NCBI RefSeq assembly: GCF_032334255.1
Contig: NZ_JAUHMF010000001.1
Coordinates: 620,001 to 684,000 of the forward strand
Source: Thermanaerothrix solaris
Lineage (GTDB): Bacteria; Chloroflexota; Anaerolineae; Anaerolineales; Anaerolineaceae
DNA: 64,000 nt
Reading direction: 5' to 3'
Position numbers and translations under genes: made by a program. Within the stretch, counting starts at the first letter, position 1, and each line of letters starts with the position of its first letter. Shown here piece after piece: positions 34,051 to 41,524 of the stretch. The notes below the pieces were generated by a model that searched no databases, had not been told where the DNA came from, and worked only from the letters and a program-made list of their open reading frames with translations.

Positions 34051-35235
34051 TCACCGCTCCAAGGCTCCCGCGTTTATCCAATCTTGAATCACTGCAAGTT
34101 CTACATCGGTGAACTTACCCGGGTGATTTCCCGCACCGACCACCTGGATCAAGCGGCTACCCACCGCATTTCCCGGTATAATAACCGGCCCGTTCGTACC
34201 CCCTTTCATCACCGACGAATAGTCCGAAACCGAGAATCCCCCTGCTTGTCCATGGCAAGCGCCACATTGCCGCGCAAAGATATCCTTAATCCCCCCTTCC
34301 CAAGTCAACTCACCTACCGCGGTCGAGGCGGTTTGTACCGTTGGTGTTATAGTAGGCAATAGAGTATAAGTTGGAGTAGCCCGCACAAATACTGGCACCT
34401 CACGTTGTGCTGGGGGTAAGGTCGTGATAGCCGTTTGTTCAAAAGTCACAAAGCGGAATACCCCGTAGAGCAATAACAATGAAAGAACACTTGCCACCGG
34501 AATAAACACCCGCAGGCGGCGCTTCCGCTCCTCCGGACTAACTTCTGGCTCCACCCGACCTTGCTCTATCATTTCCAATTCCAGCGCATGCTCTTCTTCC
34601 ATCTCCTCGCGGGTAAGATGCCCGGTAAACATGCTGGAATTCCAGTGCCGAATGTGAACATGGTAAAAATGCCACAGCATAATTGCCAGCACAGCCAAAA
34701 TCGCTTCAGCACCGTGAGCAGCCTTTGCCGCCGGAACGGCTTCGCCAGGCAGCCAACGGGTCGTGGCAATCGGATTCCACAGCATGAACCCGGTCAATGC
34801 CATAATCACCAATCCCCACACTAGTGCCCAATACTCGGCCTTCTCTACAAAGTTATATCGTCCCATTTTCGGACGTTCCTTAGCCAACCCAAGATTGAAA
34901 GCCAGGGTTTGAAACGCATCCTGAAGATCCTTAATCCCTGGCAACATGCTGGCCGATTTCTTTTCAACATAGAGTTTGTAGCCAATCGAGATCAGATGAT
35001 AAATGGCTTCAATTAAAAACACCGTGGCAGCAACACGGTGGATGATACGCACCGACTCTATCCCGCCCAACAAACGCACAATGATGGGAGAAAGGGGAAA
35101 GAGCGCAAATTTCTGCACCAATCCGGTTATCGCCAGAGTGGTAAATGAAGCCACCAGCACCCAATGTTCAATACGCTGTAAAACATCAAAACGCAGATAG
35201 ATCTTTGAGGTCGTGGTCGTGGTTGTCGTTTCCAT
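34051..35235 (-). CDS. Membrane cytochrome b with fused C-terminal cytochrome c domain
   Basis: A 394-aa integral membrane protein. The first two thirds resemble a formate-dehydrogenase-gamma/thiosulfate-reductase cytochrome b subunit: several TM helices with His in RIEHWVL, RIIHRVAATVFLIEAIYHL and WHFYHVHI. A further TM helix is at about residues 246-262 (VASVLSLLLLYGVF). The C-terminal part holds one c-type haem site, CGACH (residues 324-328). This links quinol oxidation to c-haems outside the membrane. It is the last gene of the three-gene cytochrome operon. Confidence 0.85.
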   Translation of the reverse strand: METTTTTTTSKIYLRFDVLQRIEHWVLVASFTTLAITGLVQKFALFPLSPIIVRLLGGIESVRIIHRVAATVFLIEAIYHLISIGYKLYVEKKSASMLPGIKDLQDAFQTLAFNLGLAKERPKMGRYNFVEKAEYWALVWGLVIMALTGFMLWNPIATTRWLPGEAVPAAKAAHGAEAILAVLAIMLWHFYHVHIRHWNSSMFTGHLTREEMEEEHALELEMIEQGRVEPEVSPEERKRRLRVFIPVASVLSLLLLYGVFRFVTFEQTAITTLPPAQREVPVFVRATPTYTLLPTITPTVQTASTAVGELTWEGGIKDIFARQCGACHGQAGGFSVSDYSSVMKGGTNGPVIIPGNAVGSRLIQVVGAGNHPGKFTDVELAVIQDWINAGALER

Positions 35236-35238
35236 CTC

Positions 35239-36585
35239 TCACTCCTCAGGGTTAGAATCGTGCGGTGCAATCTCTTGCGTGTCATCTTCTGCTACAGGTC
35301 CATCGTCCTCCGACCGCAGCGACTCTGTCCCTGACATTGTCTCTTGATCAGTAGGTCCTTTCGCAACTACGCTCTCATCTTCTATCTTAGACTCCGCCGA
35401 TTCCGGTGACGGCGAGGCAGGGATGGGAGCCCCACCACCCCGCTGGCGGCGTCGGCGTCCCCATAACCGGTAATAGATATCACTGATCACAAAAATTGCC
35501 ATCCCACCCAACACGGTTGGAATGAAAAACTTATAAAACAGATTGACATAATAAACCAAAGGATGGCGCTCCGGGCTGGGAATATAGTGACCCAACCAGG
35601 AATCCGGGAAGTTTGTGGTCGCATCTGGGTGACAACGCTGGCAGGTTTTAAGTAAATTCTCTTTGATCGCAATTCCCTTTTCAGGATCGTCCACCCTTTG
35701 GATATCGTGCACACCATGACAATCATAACAGACCGGTTTGTTGGTTTCCTGGTCTGGATCGGTCTTTTCAAATAACACCACGGTAGTGCCGTGGAAATCC
35801 GCAACATAGGTATTGAGCACCTGGGTCGAAAGCCCATACTTGCTCATAATCCTTTCATCGGTGTGGCATTTTGCGCATAGTTGAGGGGATGATAGACGGA
35901 AAGCCGCTGTCCGGGGGTCGGTAATGCGATGCACCCCGTGGCAATCGGTACAAGCCGGCACATCCGGATTGCGATTTTCGATAATTCCCGAACCATGTAC
36001 ACTATTCAAGTATTCATCGTAGATCGCCGCGTGGCAGGTAGCACAGGTTTGGGCTATCCGTGCGTGTTCGGAAGGAGCAGGTAACCCTTCGGCCGTTTTT
36101 TGAATGGGCATTTGAGTATGGGGGTTATGACAATCGGCACAGATAGGGGCGTTGCGGTTGCCCTCCTGGAAGAGTTTAGTGTGGACACTGTCTGCCAGTT
36201 CTTTGGCTTGATTGGGGTGGCATTGATTGCAGGTGGTTTGATATTGGAGGGTATAATCTCGGCGATCTTGAGCCTTGTTTTCTGGATGGGGAAAACCGGT
36301 GAGGTTGGTATGGCATACCTGGCAACTTAGGCGAGCATGCACCGCCTGATCATATTGTTTCGGATCAATGGTTAACGAAAGAATCTCACCGCTTGGCAAA
36401 GGCCAGGTCATCCCTTCGCGTTGGTGGCAACTCAAACACATCGAGTTATCGGGTTTCTGCGCTAATCCGCTAGCAACATATTCGCTTAAAGATTGACTTC
36501 TTGCTTCCTCTGTAAAAACCAAAAACCCTGTGACCAGGGTGAAAACTATCGCCAAGATAATCCAAGGAACGAGTCGTGTGCGCAT
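35239..36585 (-). CDS. Membrane-anchored nonahaem cytochrome c
   Basis: A 448-aa multihaem cytochrome with nine Cys-x-x-Cys-His motifs spread over about residues 45-320. An N-terminal TM/signal segment (VPWIILAIVFTLVTGFLVF) and a TM helix near residue 370 (FIPTVLGGMAIFVISDIYY) anchor it; a long acidic/Ser-rich tail follows. I chose ATG 36585; an extra 29 codons upstream look non-coding. It ends 4 nt before the cytochrome b gene. It probably passes electrons between the membrane cytochrome b and the lipoprotein. Confidence 0.88.
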   Translation of the reverse strand: MRTRLVPWIILAIVFTLVTGFLVFTEEARSQSLSEYVASGLAQKPDNSMCLSCHQREGMTWPLPSGEILSLTIDPKQYDQAVHARLSCQVCHTNLTGFPHPENKAQDRRDYTLQYQTTCNQCHPNQAKELADSVHTKLFQEGNRNAPICADCHNPHTQMPIQKTAEGLPAPSEHARIAQTCATCHAAIYDEYLNSVHGSGIIENRNPDVPACTDCHGVHRITDPRTAAFRLSSPQLCAKCHTDERIMSKYGLSTQVLNTYVADFHGTTVVLFEKTDPDQETNKPVCYDCHGVHDIQRVDDPEKGIAIKENLLKTCQRCHPDATTNFPDSWLGHYIPSPERHPLVYYVNLFYKFFIPTVLGGMAIFVISDIYYRLWGRRRRQRGGGAPIPASPSPESAESKIEDESVVAKGPTDQETMSGTESLRSEDDGPVAEDDTQEIAPHDSNPEE

Positions 36586-36676
36586 CGTCGTCTGATCTGC
36601 TCCTCTTATTTTCAGAGTGAGGAGCACCCCCACATCGCCGTGGAGGCAATGTGAAGGGTGCTCCTGTCGCAAAACC

Positions 36677-38845
36677 TTATGGTCGTACGAGCTTGGTCAG
36701 ATCCACTTTGACCTTTGTGCCCAAATCAGCGATAGAATCGTACAGCGCCTGGATCACATAGAGACCATTATGGACATAACCGCCTGGATCCTTCTGAGCG
36801 TACTGATAGTTATAGGCAGCAGTAAGCAAGCGTGGCGTCCAGGCATTGTAACGATTCTGGAAATTAATTTCATCGGCATCGGCCTGACCGTTGGCGTTGG
36901 TATCCACGAAGAAGTAAGGATAGGCTACCGGCGAATAAACAATGGGTTTACCCGCCACCTCTTTGGCGTAAGCCTGAATAGCGGCGTAGAGGAGTTCCTT
37001 CATGGTCTCCACTTCGCCCTTCAAGCCTTCCTGTGTGTCACCATCGCCATCGTAATCGGCCTTCGAGGTCATGCGGATCTTGGCCGGATCGTCCACCTGG
37101 TGACAACCTTGGCAACTGGCCGTCTTGACCTCCAGGCTATGAGCATCATGGCAGTCCGTACATGTCTCTACACCTTGGACATGCTTGAACAGCCCAACAT
37201 AGGTTTTACCCGCGTATTCATAGATGCCCTTGGCCTCGGTTCCAAATAGGGTCGCACCGGCGGCAAAGTAGTGCACATTGCGGAAGGATAGGTTTTCGTC
37301 CACGGTATCGGGATCCTTCCCGGCAATTGCGCGATTCACTGTTACTGTGGAATCGCGTCCTTGGTGGCAGTTCAAGCACAGATTGGCATCTGCTTTATCT
37401 GCAAAGCCCAATTTGGCGCCGCTTGGGAAAGTAACCGCCTCAACTTGATAACGCTCGTAGGTGGTCAAATTGCTGTGGCAGGTCTCGCACAGCAAACCAT
37501 TGGAAGGCACCATGGAGATGTTCACGCCTTCCGCAAGGTACTGCGGTAAACCTTCAGCGGTATGACACTTGACACAGGTGTTGGGCACTTTCCCTTCGGC
37601 ATCCCAATGGCGGAAGGCCTCTTCCGAACCTGCAAAGTGGCCGGGGTCATTACGATGCGCCTTGCTCAGATCCACCGGTTGGCTAAGTTTTTCGTTCAGG
37701 CTCTCAATGGAGTCGTAGAGCAACTGAATGATGTATTTAGCACCGTGAGCATAGCCACCCGGATCCTTCATGGAAACCTGGTAGTTAAACGCAGCCTTTT
37801 CTAACCGCGGGGTCCAGGCATTGTAACGATTGGGATACTGAGTCTCATCCGTATCTGCCTGTCCGTTCTTATTGGTATCAATGAAGAAATAGGGGTAGGC
37901 TTCAGCGGAGTAGACAATCGGCGTCCCGGCAACTTCAGAGGCATAGGCCTGGATCGCCTGGTACAGCATCTGGCGCAAGCCATCAATCTCGTAATAGATG
38001 CCTTCCTCTACGTTGCCATCGCCATCGTAGTCCACCTGCGAAGACGCCATACGAATATCGCGGAGCGCCTCAACCGATGTCGCCCCCTCATGGCACGTGC
38101 TGCAGGTCTCTACTTTGACCTCCAACGAATGGGAGTCATGGCAATCGGTGCAGGTTTGCATGCCAACGACATGCTCAAAAAGCACATCATAGCGCTTGCC
38201 ATCGTACTCGTACCCACCTTTGACCTGCGAACCATAACGACTGATAGCCGCTGCATAATAGTGAACGTTGATGAAGCCAAGTTCACCCACCACCTGGTCT
38301 TCATCGGTGGCGCCAGCCTTTTGGATCGCCTCATCTACCTGCACTTTCGAAGCGGCACCTTGATGGCAGGTCATACAAATCGCTTCACGCCCCAGACCAG
38401 TCAATTCAGCTCCCGATGGGAACTTTACGGTGTCAAGGGCAAGCGTCGCCTCATTATGGCAGGTATTGCAGGTGATAACGGTGCCAACCGGTGCATTCGC
38501 ATCTACTTTGAAGGCTTCGCTACCGTCTGCCCCCACATAATCCAAAAAGCCCTGCGAACTGTGGCATTTTGCACACGTTGCAGGGATCTCAGGGGGCTCT
38601 TCATTGTTCCAGTGGGTGAAAGCCGCGGCTTCAGCGTCAGCGTGCCCAGAAGCCTGCCACTTTTGCCAAAACGGAATCTCGCCACTCAAATCTGGCGGAC
38701 AGGCTTCAGGAGTGGGACAGACCTGCGGCGCAGCAGTTGGTTCCCCTGCTGTTGGCGTCGCCGTTTGGGATTGGCAGCCCACCAGAACTGCCACTAAGAT
38801 CAGGATACCAAATAGGTAGAGGACAAACTTTGATGGTTGCTTCAT
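36677..38845 (-). CDS. Decahaem lipoprotein cytochrome c with internal duplication
   Basis: A 722-aa secreted lipoprotein. The signal peptide ends in lipobox LVGC (near residue 24). There are ten CxxCH haem motifs, five per half. The two halves repeat each other: FPSGA, NVHYFAAG/NVHYYAAA, GVETCTDCHDAHSLEVK/GMQTCTDCHDSHSLEVK, PYFF-DTN and RYNAWTPRL occur in both. Each half also has Asp-rich loops resembling calcium sites (DYDGDG and DTNxNGQADxDE). GGGAGGG precedes ATG 38845. The substrate is unknown; a soluble acceptor or extracellular electron transfer is possible. Confidence 0.88.
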   Translation of the reverse strand: MKQPSKFVLYLFGILILVAVLVGCQSQTATPTAGEPTAAPQVCPTPEACPPDLSGEIPFWQKWQASGHADAEAAAFTHWNNEEPPEIPATCAKCHSSQGFLDYVGADGSEAFKVDANAPVGTVITCNTCHNEATLALDTVKFPSGAELTGLGREAICMTCHQGAASKVQVDEAIQKAGATDEDQVVGELGFINVHYYAAAISRYGSQVKGGYEYDGKRYDVLFEHVVGMQTCTDCHDSHSLEVKVETCSTCHEGATSVEALRDIRMASSQVDYDGDGNVEEGIYYEIDGLRQMLYQAIQAYASEVAGTPIVYSAEAYPYFFIDTNKNGQADTDETQYPNRYNAWTPRLEKAAFNYQVSMKDPGGYAHGAKYIIQLLYDSIESLNEKLSQPVDLSKAHRNDPGHFAGSEEAFRHWDAEGKVPNTCVKCHTAEGLPQYLAEGVNISMVPSNGLLCETCHSNLTTYERYQVEAVTFPSGAKLGFADKADANLCLNCHQGRDSTVTVNRAIAGKDPDTVDENLSFRNVHYFAAGATLFGTEAKGIYEYAGKTYVGLFKHVQGVETCTDCHDAHSLEVKTASCQGCHQVDDPAKIRMTSKADYDGDGDTQEGLKGEVETMKELLYAAIQAYAKEVAGKPIVYSPVAYPYFFVDTNANGQADADEINFQNRYNAWTPRLLTAAYNYQYAQKDPGGYVHNGLYVIQALYDSIADLGTKVKVDLTKLVRP

Positions 38846-38955
38846 ATACCCTCCCAACAACACAGAACTAAGATAAACGCTTGCGGGTGCTTAACACAGA
38901 GATTTTCGCGATCCCACCACCTCCTTAATGCCAGATTAACCCACGGTATGGCTAC

Positions 38956-38984
38956 ATTATAGGAAATTCAGACCATTAATACAA
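38956..38984 (-). promoter_or_regulatory. Sigma70-type promoter of the cytochrome operon
   Basis: On the - strand: TTGTAT (complement of 38979-38984), 17-bp spacer, TATAAT (complement of 38956-38961). The -10 is a perfect match and the spacing ideal. The start codon of the decahaem gene is about 110 nt downstream. Confidence 0.7.
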
Positions 38985-38994
38985 GATTAATCTT
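38983..38994. promoter_or_regulatory. 12-bp palindrome at the cytochrome promoter
   Basis: AAGATTAATCTT is a perfect palindrome that abuts and slightly overlaps the -35 box of the cytochrome operon promoter. The position suits an operator. No known regulator is assigned. Confidence 0.4.
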
Positions 38995-39094
38995 AAGGCA
39001 ATAAGGGGCTTTTTCGTCATAATTCATCCGTGAAAATCATCACTTTTACGATAAGATTTCACAATAACTATCAATTGTAGTTTTCTATATAAAA

Positions 39095-39125
39095 CCGTGC
39101 CCCCAGTTTAATGCTGGGGGCACGG
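39095..39125 (-). terminator. Intrinsic terminator of glmS
   Basis: A perfect 12-bp stem: CCGTGCCCCCAG (- strand, complement of 39114-39125), 7-nt loop, CTGGGGGCACGG (complement of 39095-39106), followed on the - strand by TTTTATATAG. It lies 22 nt beyond the glmS stop. Confidence 0.9.
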
Positions 39126-39146
39126 GCGATAGCGCAGTTACGGAGT

Positions 39147-40988
39147 TTATTCCACAGTAACCGATTTCGCCAAATTACGAGGCTGATCCACGTCCAATCC
39201 CCGCAACGCCGCAATATGATAAGCAAACAGTTGCAAAGGAATAACGGTAATCACTGGCGAGAGCAGCCATGGTGTCTCCGGCACCCAGAAGATGTGATCA
39301 CACAATTCAGGCAGACGATCATCCCCTTCAGTTGCTACTGCGATAACGCTCCCACCCCGCGCCTTGGCTTGCTCAATCTGACTGATCATCTTCTCATACC
39401 ACGGGTCCTTGGGTGCAATGGCAAGAACCGGCATATCTCGATCAATCAATGCAATTGGCCCGTGCTTCATTTCACCTGCTGGATACGCCTCAGCATGGAT
39501 GTATGAGATTTCTTTAAGTTTAAGGGCTCCTTCATAAGCAATGGGCATGTTGATGCCACGTCCCAGATAGAGAATATTACGAATGTAACGCAATTCTCGC
39601 GCCACCTGGAGCACTTCAGGTTCGCGATCCAAGCAACGGCTCACCAAATCAGGGATCAGACGCAAATCGGCTACCAGGCGTTTACGATCACGCTGTGAAA
39701 GCACACCTCGCAAATCTCCCAACAGAATAGCCAGCATATAGAGATCTACTAAAGGGGCTGTGAATGCTTTGGTCGAGGCCACCCCAATCTCCGGCCCAGC
39801 CTGCATAGCGATGTAACCATCGGCAATACGCATGGCTTGCGATCCAATCACATTCACGATGGCCCATAGCGTTGCCCCCTTACGGCGCCCTTCGTCCATC
39901 GCCGCCAAGGTGTCCGCCGTTTCACCTGATTGGCTGATCGCCAGGACAACCGTATCCTCATCTACAATTGGGTCCCGATAGCGAAATTCCGAGGCGATAT
40001 CCACTTCGACCGGAATGCGCGCAAGCCGTTCGATCAGGTACTTCCCCACCATCCCCGCGTGGGCGGCCGTTCCACAGGCTGTAATGCAAATACGTTTGAT
40101 CCGCCGCGCTAATTCAGGTGTGAGGTTGAGTTGGGGCAGATGGATTATTCCATCATCAAAATCAACGCGCCCGGCCAGGGTATCGGTTAACGAGCGGACC
40201 TGCTCATGAATTTCCTTCTGCATGAAATGACGATATTCCCCCTTCTCAGCCGCCACCGGATCCCAGCTAACAGTATGAACCTGAGGTGACACAGTTTGTC
40301 CGTTCAGGTTTTTCACGACAACACCATCAGACTTAACAATCGCCATTTGATGAGAGTCGAGAAAAATCATTTGACGCGTATGCTCGAGAATGGCCGGAAT
40401 GTCCGAAGCCACAAAATTTTCCCCTTCCCCCAATCCAATCACGACTCCACCGGCATTACCAATTCGCGCCGCAATGATCTTATCGGGTTCGCGGGTTGAG
40501 AGCACGACGATACCATGCGCACCACGTAATTGCTTTAAAGCCAAACGAACTGCTTCTTCCAAGGGAATTGTGCTGGCCAAAAATCGCTCAATCAAATGCA
40601 CGATAACCTCGGTATCTGTATCAGAGTTAAATTTGACCCCCTCGGATTCCAAATCGGCTTTGAGTTCCAAGAAGTTCTCCACGATGCCATTGTGCACCAC
40701 AACCACCTCACCGGTGCTTCCCACATGCGGGTGGGCATTGCGGGCACTGGGTTCACCGTGTGTGGCCCAACGGGTGTGCCCAATTCCCACCTGCCCATAA
40801 ATGGGTTGATTCTCGACCAGTGACACTAATTTACTCAGTTTCCCGGCATCGCGACGGACTTCTATTCGCCCATCTTGTATAACGGCTAATCCGGCCGAGT
40901 CATACCCACGATATTCAAGGCGCTTCAATCCATTAAGGATGATCGGTGTTGCGTCACGATAGCCGATATAACCAACGATTCCACACAT
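39147..40988 (-). CDS. glmS: Glutamine-fructose-6-phosphate aminotransferase
   Basis: Makes glucosamine-6-phosphate from fructose-6-phosphate and glutamine, the entry step to UDP-GlcNAc and peptidoglycan. It is 613 aa from the chosen ATG 40988 (GGAGGA upstream). That start leaves the N-terminal nucleophile Cys2 (MCGIVGYIG) right after Met, as required. The glutaminase domain spans residues 1-240 (GHTRWATHG), followed by two SIS domains (ASEFRYRDP, AISQSGETADT) and the C-terminal LAKSVTVE. Its leader carries a glmS ribozyme, so feedback by GlcN6P is expected. Confidence 0.97.
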   Translation of the reverse strand: MCGIVGYIGYRDATPIILNGLKRLEYRGYDSAGLAVIQDGRIEVRRDAGKLSKLVSLVENQPIYGQVGIGHTRWATHGEPSARNAHPHVGSTGEVVVVHNGIVENFLELKADLESEGVKFNSDTDTEVIVHLIERFLASTIPLEEAVRLALKQLRGAHGIVVLSTREPDKIIAARIGNAGGVVIGLGEGENFVASDIPAILEHTRQMIFLDSHQMAIVKSDGVVVKNLNGQTVSPQVHTVSWDPVAAEKGEYRHFMQKEIHEQVRSLTDTLAGRVDFDDGIIHLPQLNLTPELARRIKRICITACGTAAHAGMVGKYLIERLARIPVEVDIASEFRYRDPIVDEDTVVLAISQSGETADTLAAMDEGRRKGATLWAIVNVIGSQAMRIADGYIAMQAGPEIGVASTKAFTAPLVDLYMLAILLGDLRGVLSQRDRKRLVADLRLIPDLVSRCLDREPEVLQVARELRYIRNILYLGRGINMPIAYEGALKLKEISYIHAEAYPAGEMKHGPIALIDRDMPVLAIAPKDPWYEKMISQIEQAKARGGSVIAVATEGDDRLPELCDHIFWVPETPWLLSPVITVIPLQLFAYHIAALRGLDVDQPRNLAKSVTVE

Positions 40989-41052
40989 AGGTCTATCCTC
41001 CGAACGGCAAAGTTTCATGAAGTGTCTTGGGGTAATCAAAGCACCACAATAC

Positions 41053-41287
41053 ACTTCACCCCATCCCAACGCTTTTGTTGGGCCCTAACTTTGGAATTCT
41101 TTATGCATCTTCCTTGGGGAAAGTATTCATTGCCGACCAGGCAATGGGAAGGCTTCCGCTGATCTCTCGATTTTCCCGGCGACCAGGTTAGCAGCCTGTT
41201 CTCACCGGTTAGCTCCACCTCGCGGTGGAGAACCTTCCTCCTCGTCACCTCAGGTCTACCTCCCCCTCCGACCCAAGGCCTTGCGCT
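41053..41287 (-). ncRNA. glmS self-cleaving ribozyme/riboswitch (variant with insertion)
   Basis: Found by reading the - strand leader of glmS. It shows, in order: the cleavage-site motif AGCGC (predicted cut between A 41287 and G 41286); a first hairpin CCTTGGGTC/GACCTGAGG (41278-41270 and 41256-41248); the signature TGACGAGG (41247-41240); GGAAGG pairing with CCTTCC (41238-41233, 41152-41147); ATCGAGAGATC then AGCGGAAGCC (41171-41151); hairpin CATTGCC/GGCAATG (41146-41128); a long stem ACTTTCCCC/GGGGTGAAGT (41124-41116, 41062-41053) enclosing CCCAAC/GTTGGG (41082-41065). This is the glmS ribozyme architecture as I recall it from Bacillus and Thermoanaerobacter. A 59-nt two-hairpin insertion is at 41230-41172. 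It ends 64 nt before the start codon. Confidence 0.85.
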
Positions 41288-41498
41288 TAACTTTCCCTTT
41301 TCATATTTATGGGAATGACGGTTACTATAACACCTCCTTCAAAAGAGTGTTCTCCCAATCTATAAAACCTCATGCGTTCTTTTTATTATATCCTGCCTAT
41401 GGCAAAAACTTTCTACCAAATTCGGCTCGATCATGTCAGACTCGATACAAAGTTATCAGACAACCTTTGGGATTTTTCTGCCCGAGGGCTCAAGCACG
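41288..41498. other. Intergenic region between the glmS leader and the AAA gene
   Basis: This stretch separates two divergent genes. On the - strand it must contain the glmS promoter: TATAGT and TATAAT-like boxes occur at several places (for example the complement of 41390-41395) but none has a good -35. No gene or other structure is evident apart from a short TTCCC/GGGAA pairing (near 41291-41315) just upstream of the ribozyme cleavage site. Confidence 0.4.
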
Positions 41499-41507
41499 TG
41501 CTATAAT
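41499..41507 (+). promoter_or_regulatory. Extended -10 promoter of the AAA ATPase gene
   Basis: TGCTATAAT (TG at 41499-41500, TATAAT at 41502-41507) lies 18 nt before the ATG at 41525. No -35 is obvious, as expected for an extended -10 promoter. The untranslated leader must be very short. Confidence 0.5.
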
Positions 41508-41524
41508 CAAAAAGAGGGTTTCCC

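Noticed and set aside
36586..36672. N-terminal extension of the 9-haem cytochrome
   Set aside because: The extra residues are not signal-like; the true signal/TM segment begins just after ATG 36585.
36617..38797. Long open frames antisense to the multihaem cytochrome genes (+ strand)
   Set aside because: They mirror the biased codon use of the cytochrome genes, lack family features and have no promoter or ribosome site.
39061..39074. FNR/CRP-like box upstream of the cytochrome operon
   Set aside because: TTGAT-N4-ATTGT (on the - strand) is not symmetric and is 80-100 bp upstream of the promoter; too weak to call.
40989..41069. N-terminal extension of GlmS
   Set aside because: The glutaminase nucleophile must be Cys2; only ATG 40988 gives that, and the extension covers the leader of the gene.
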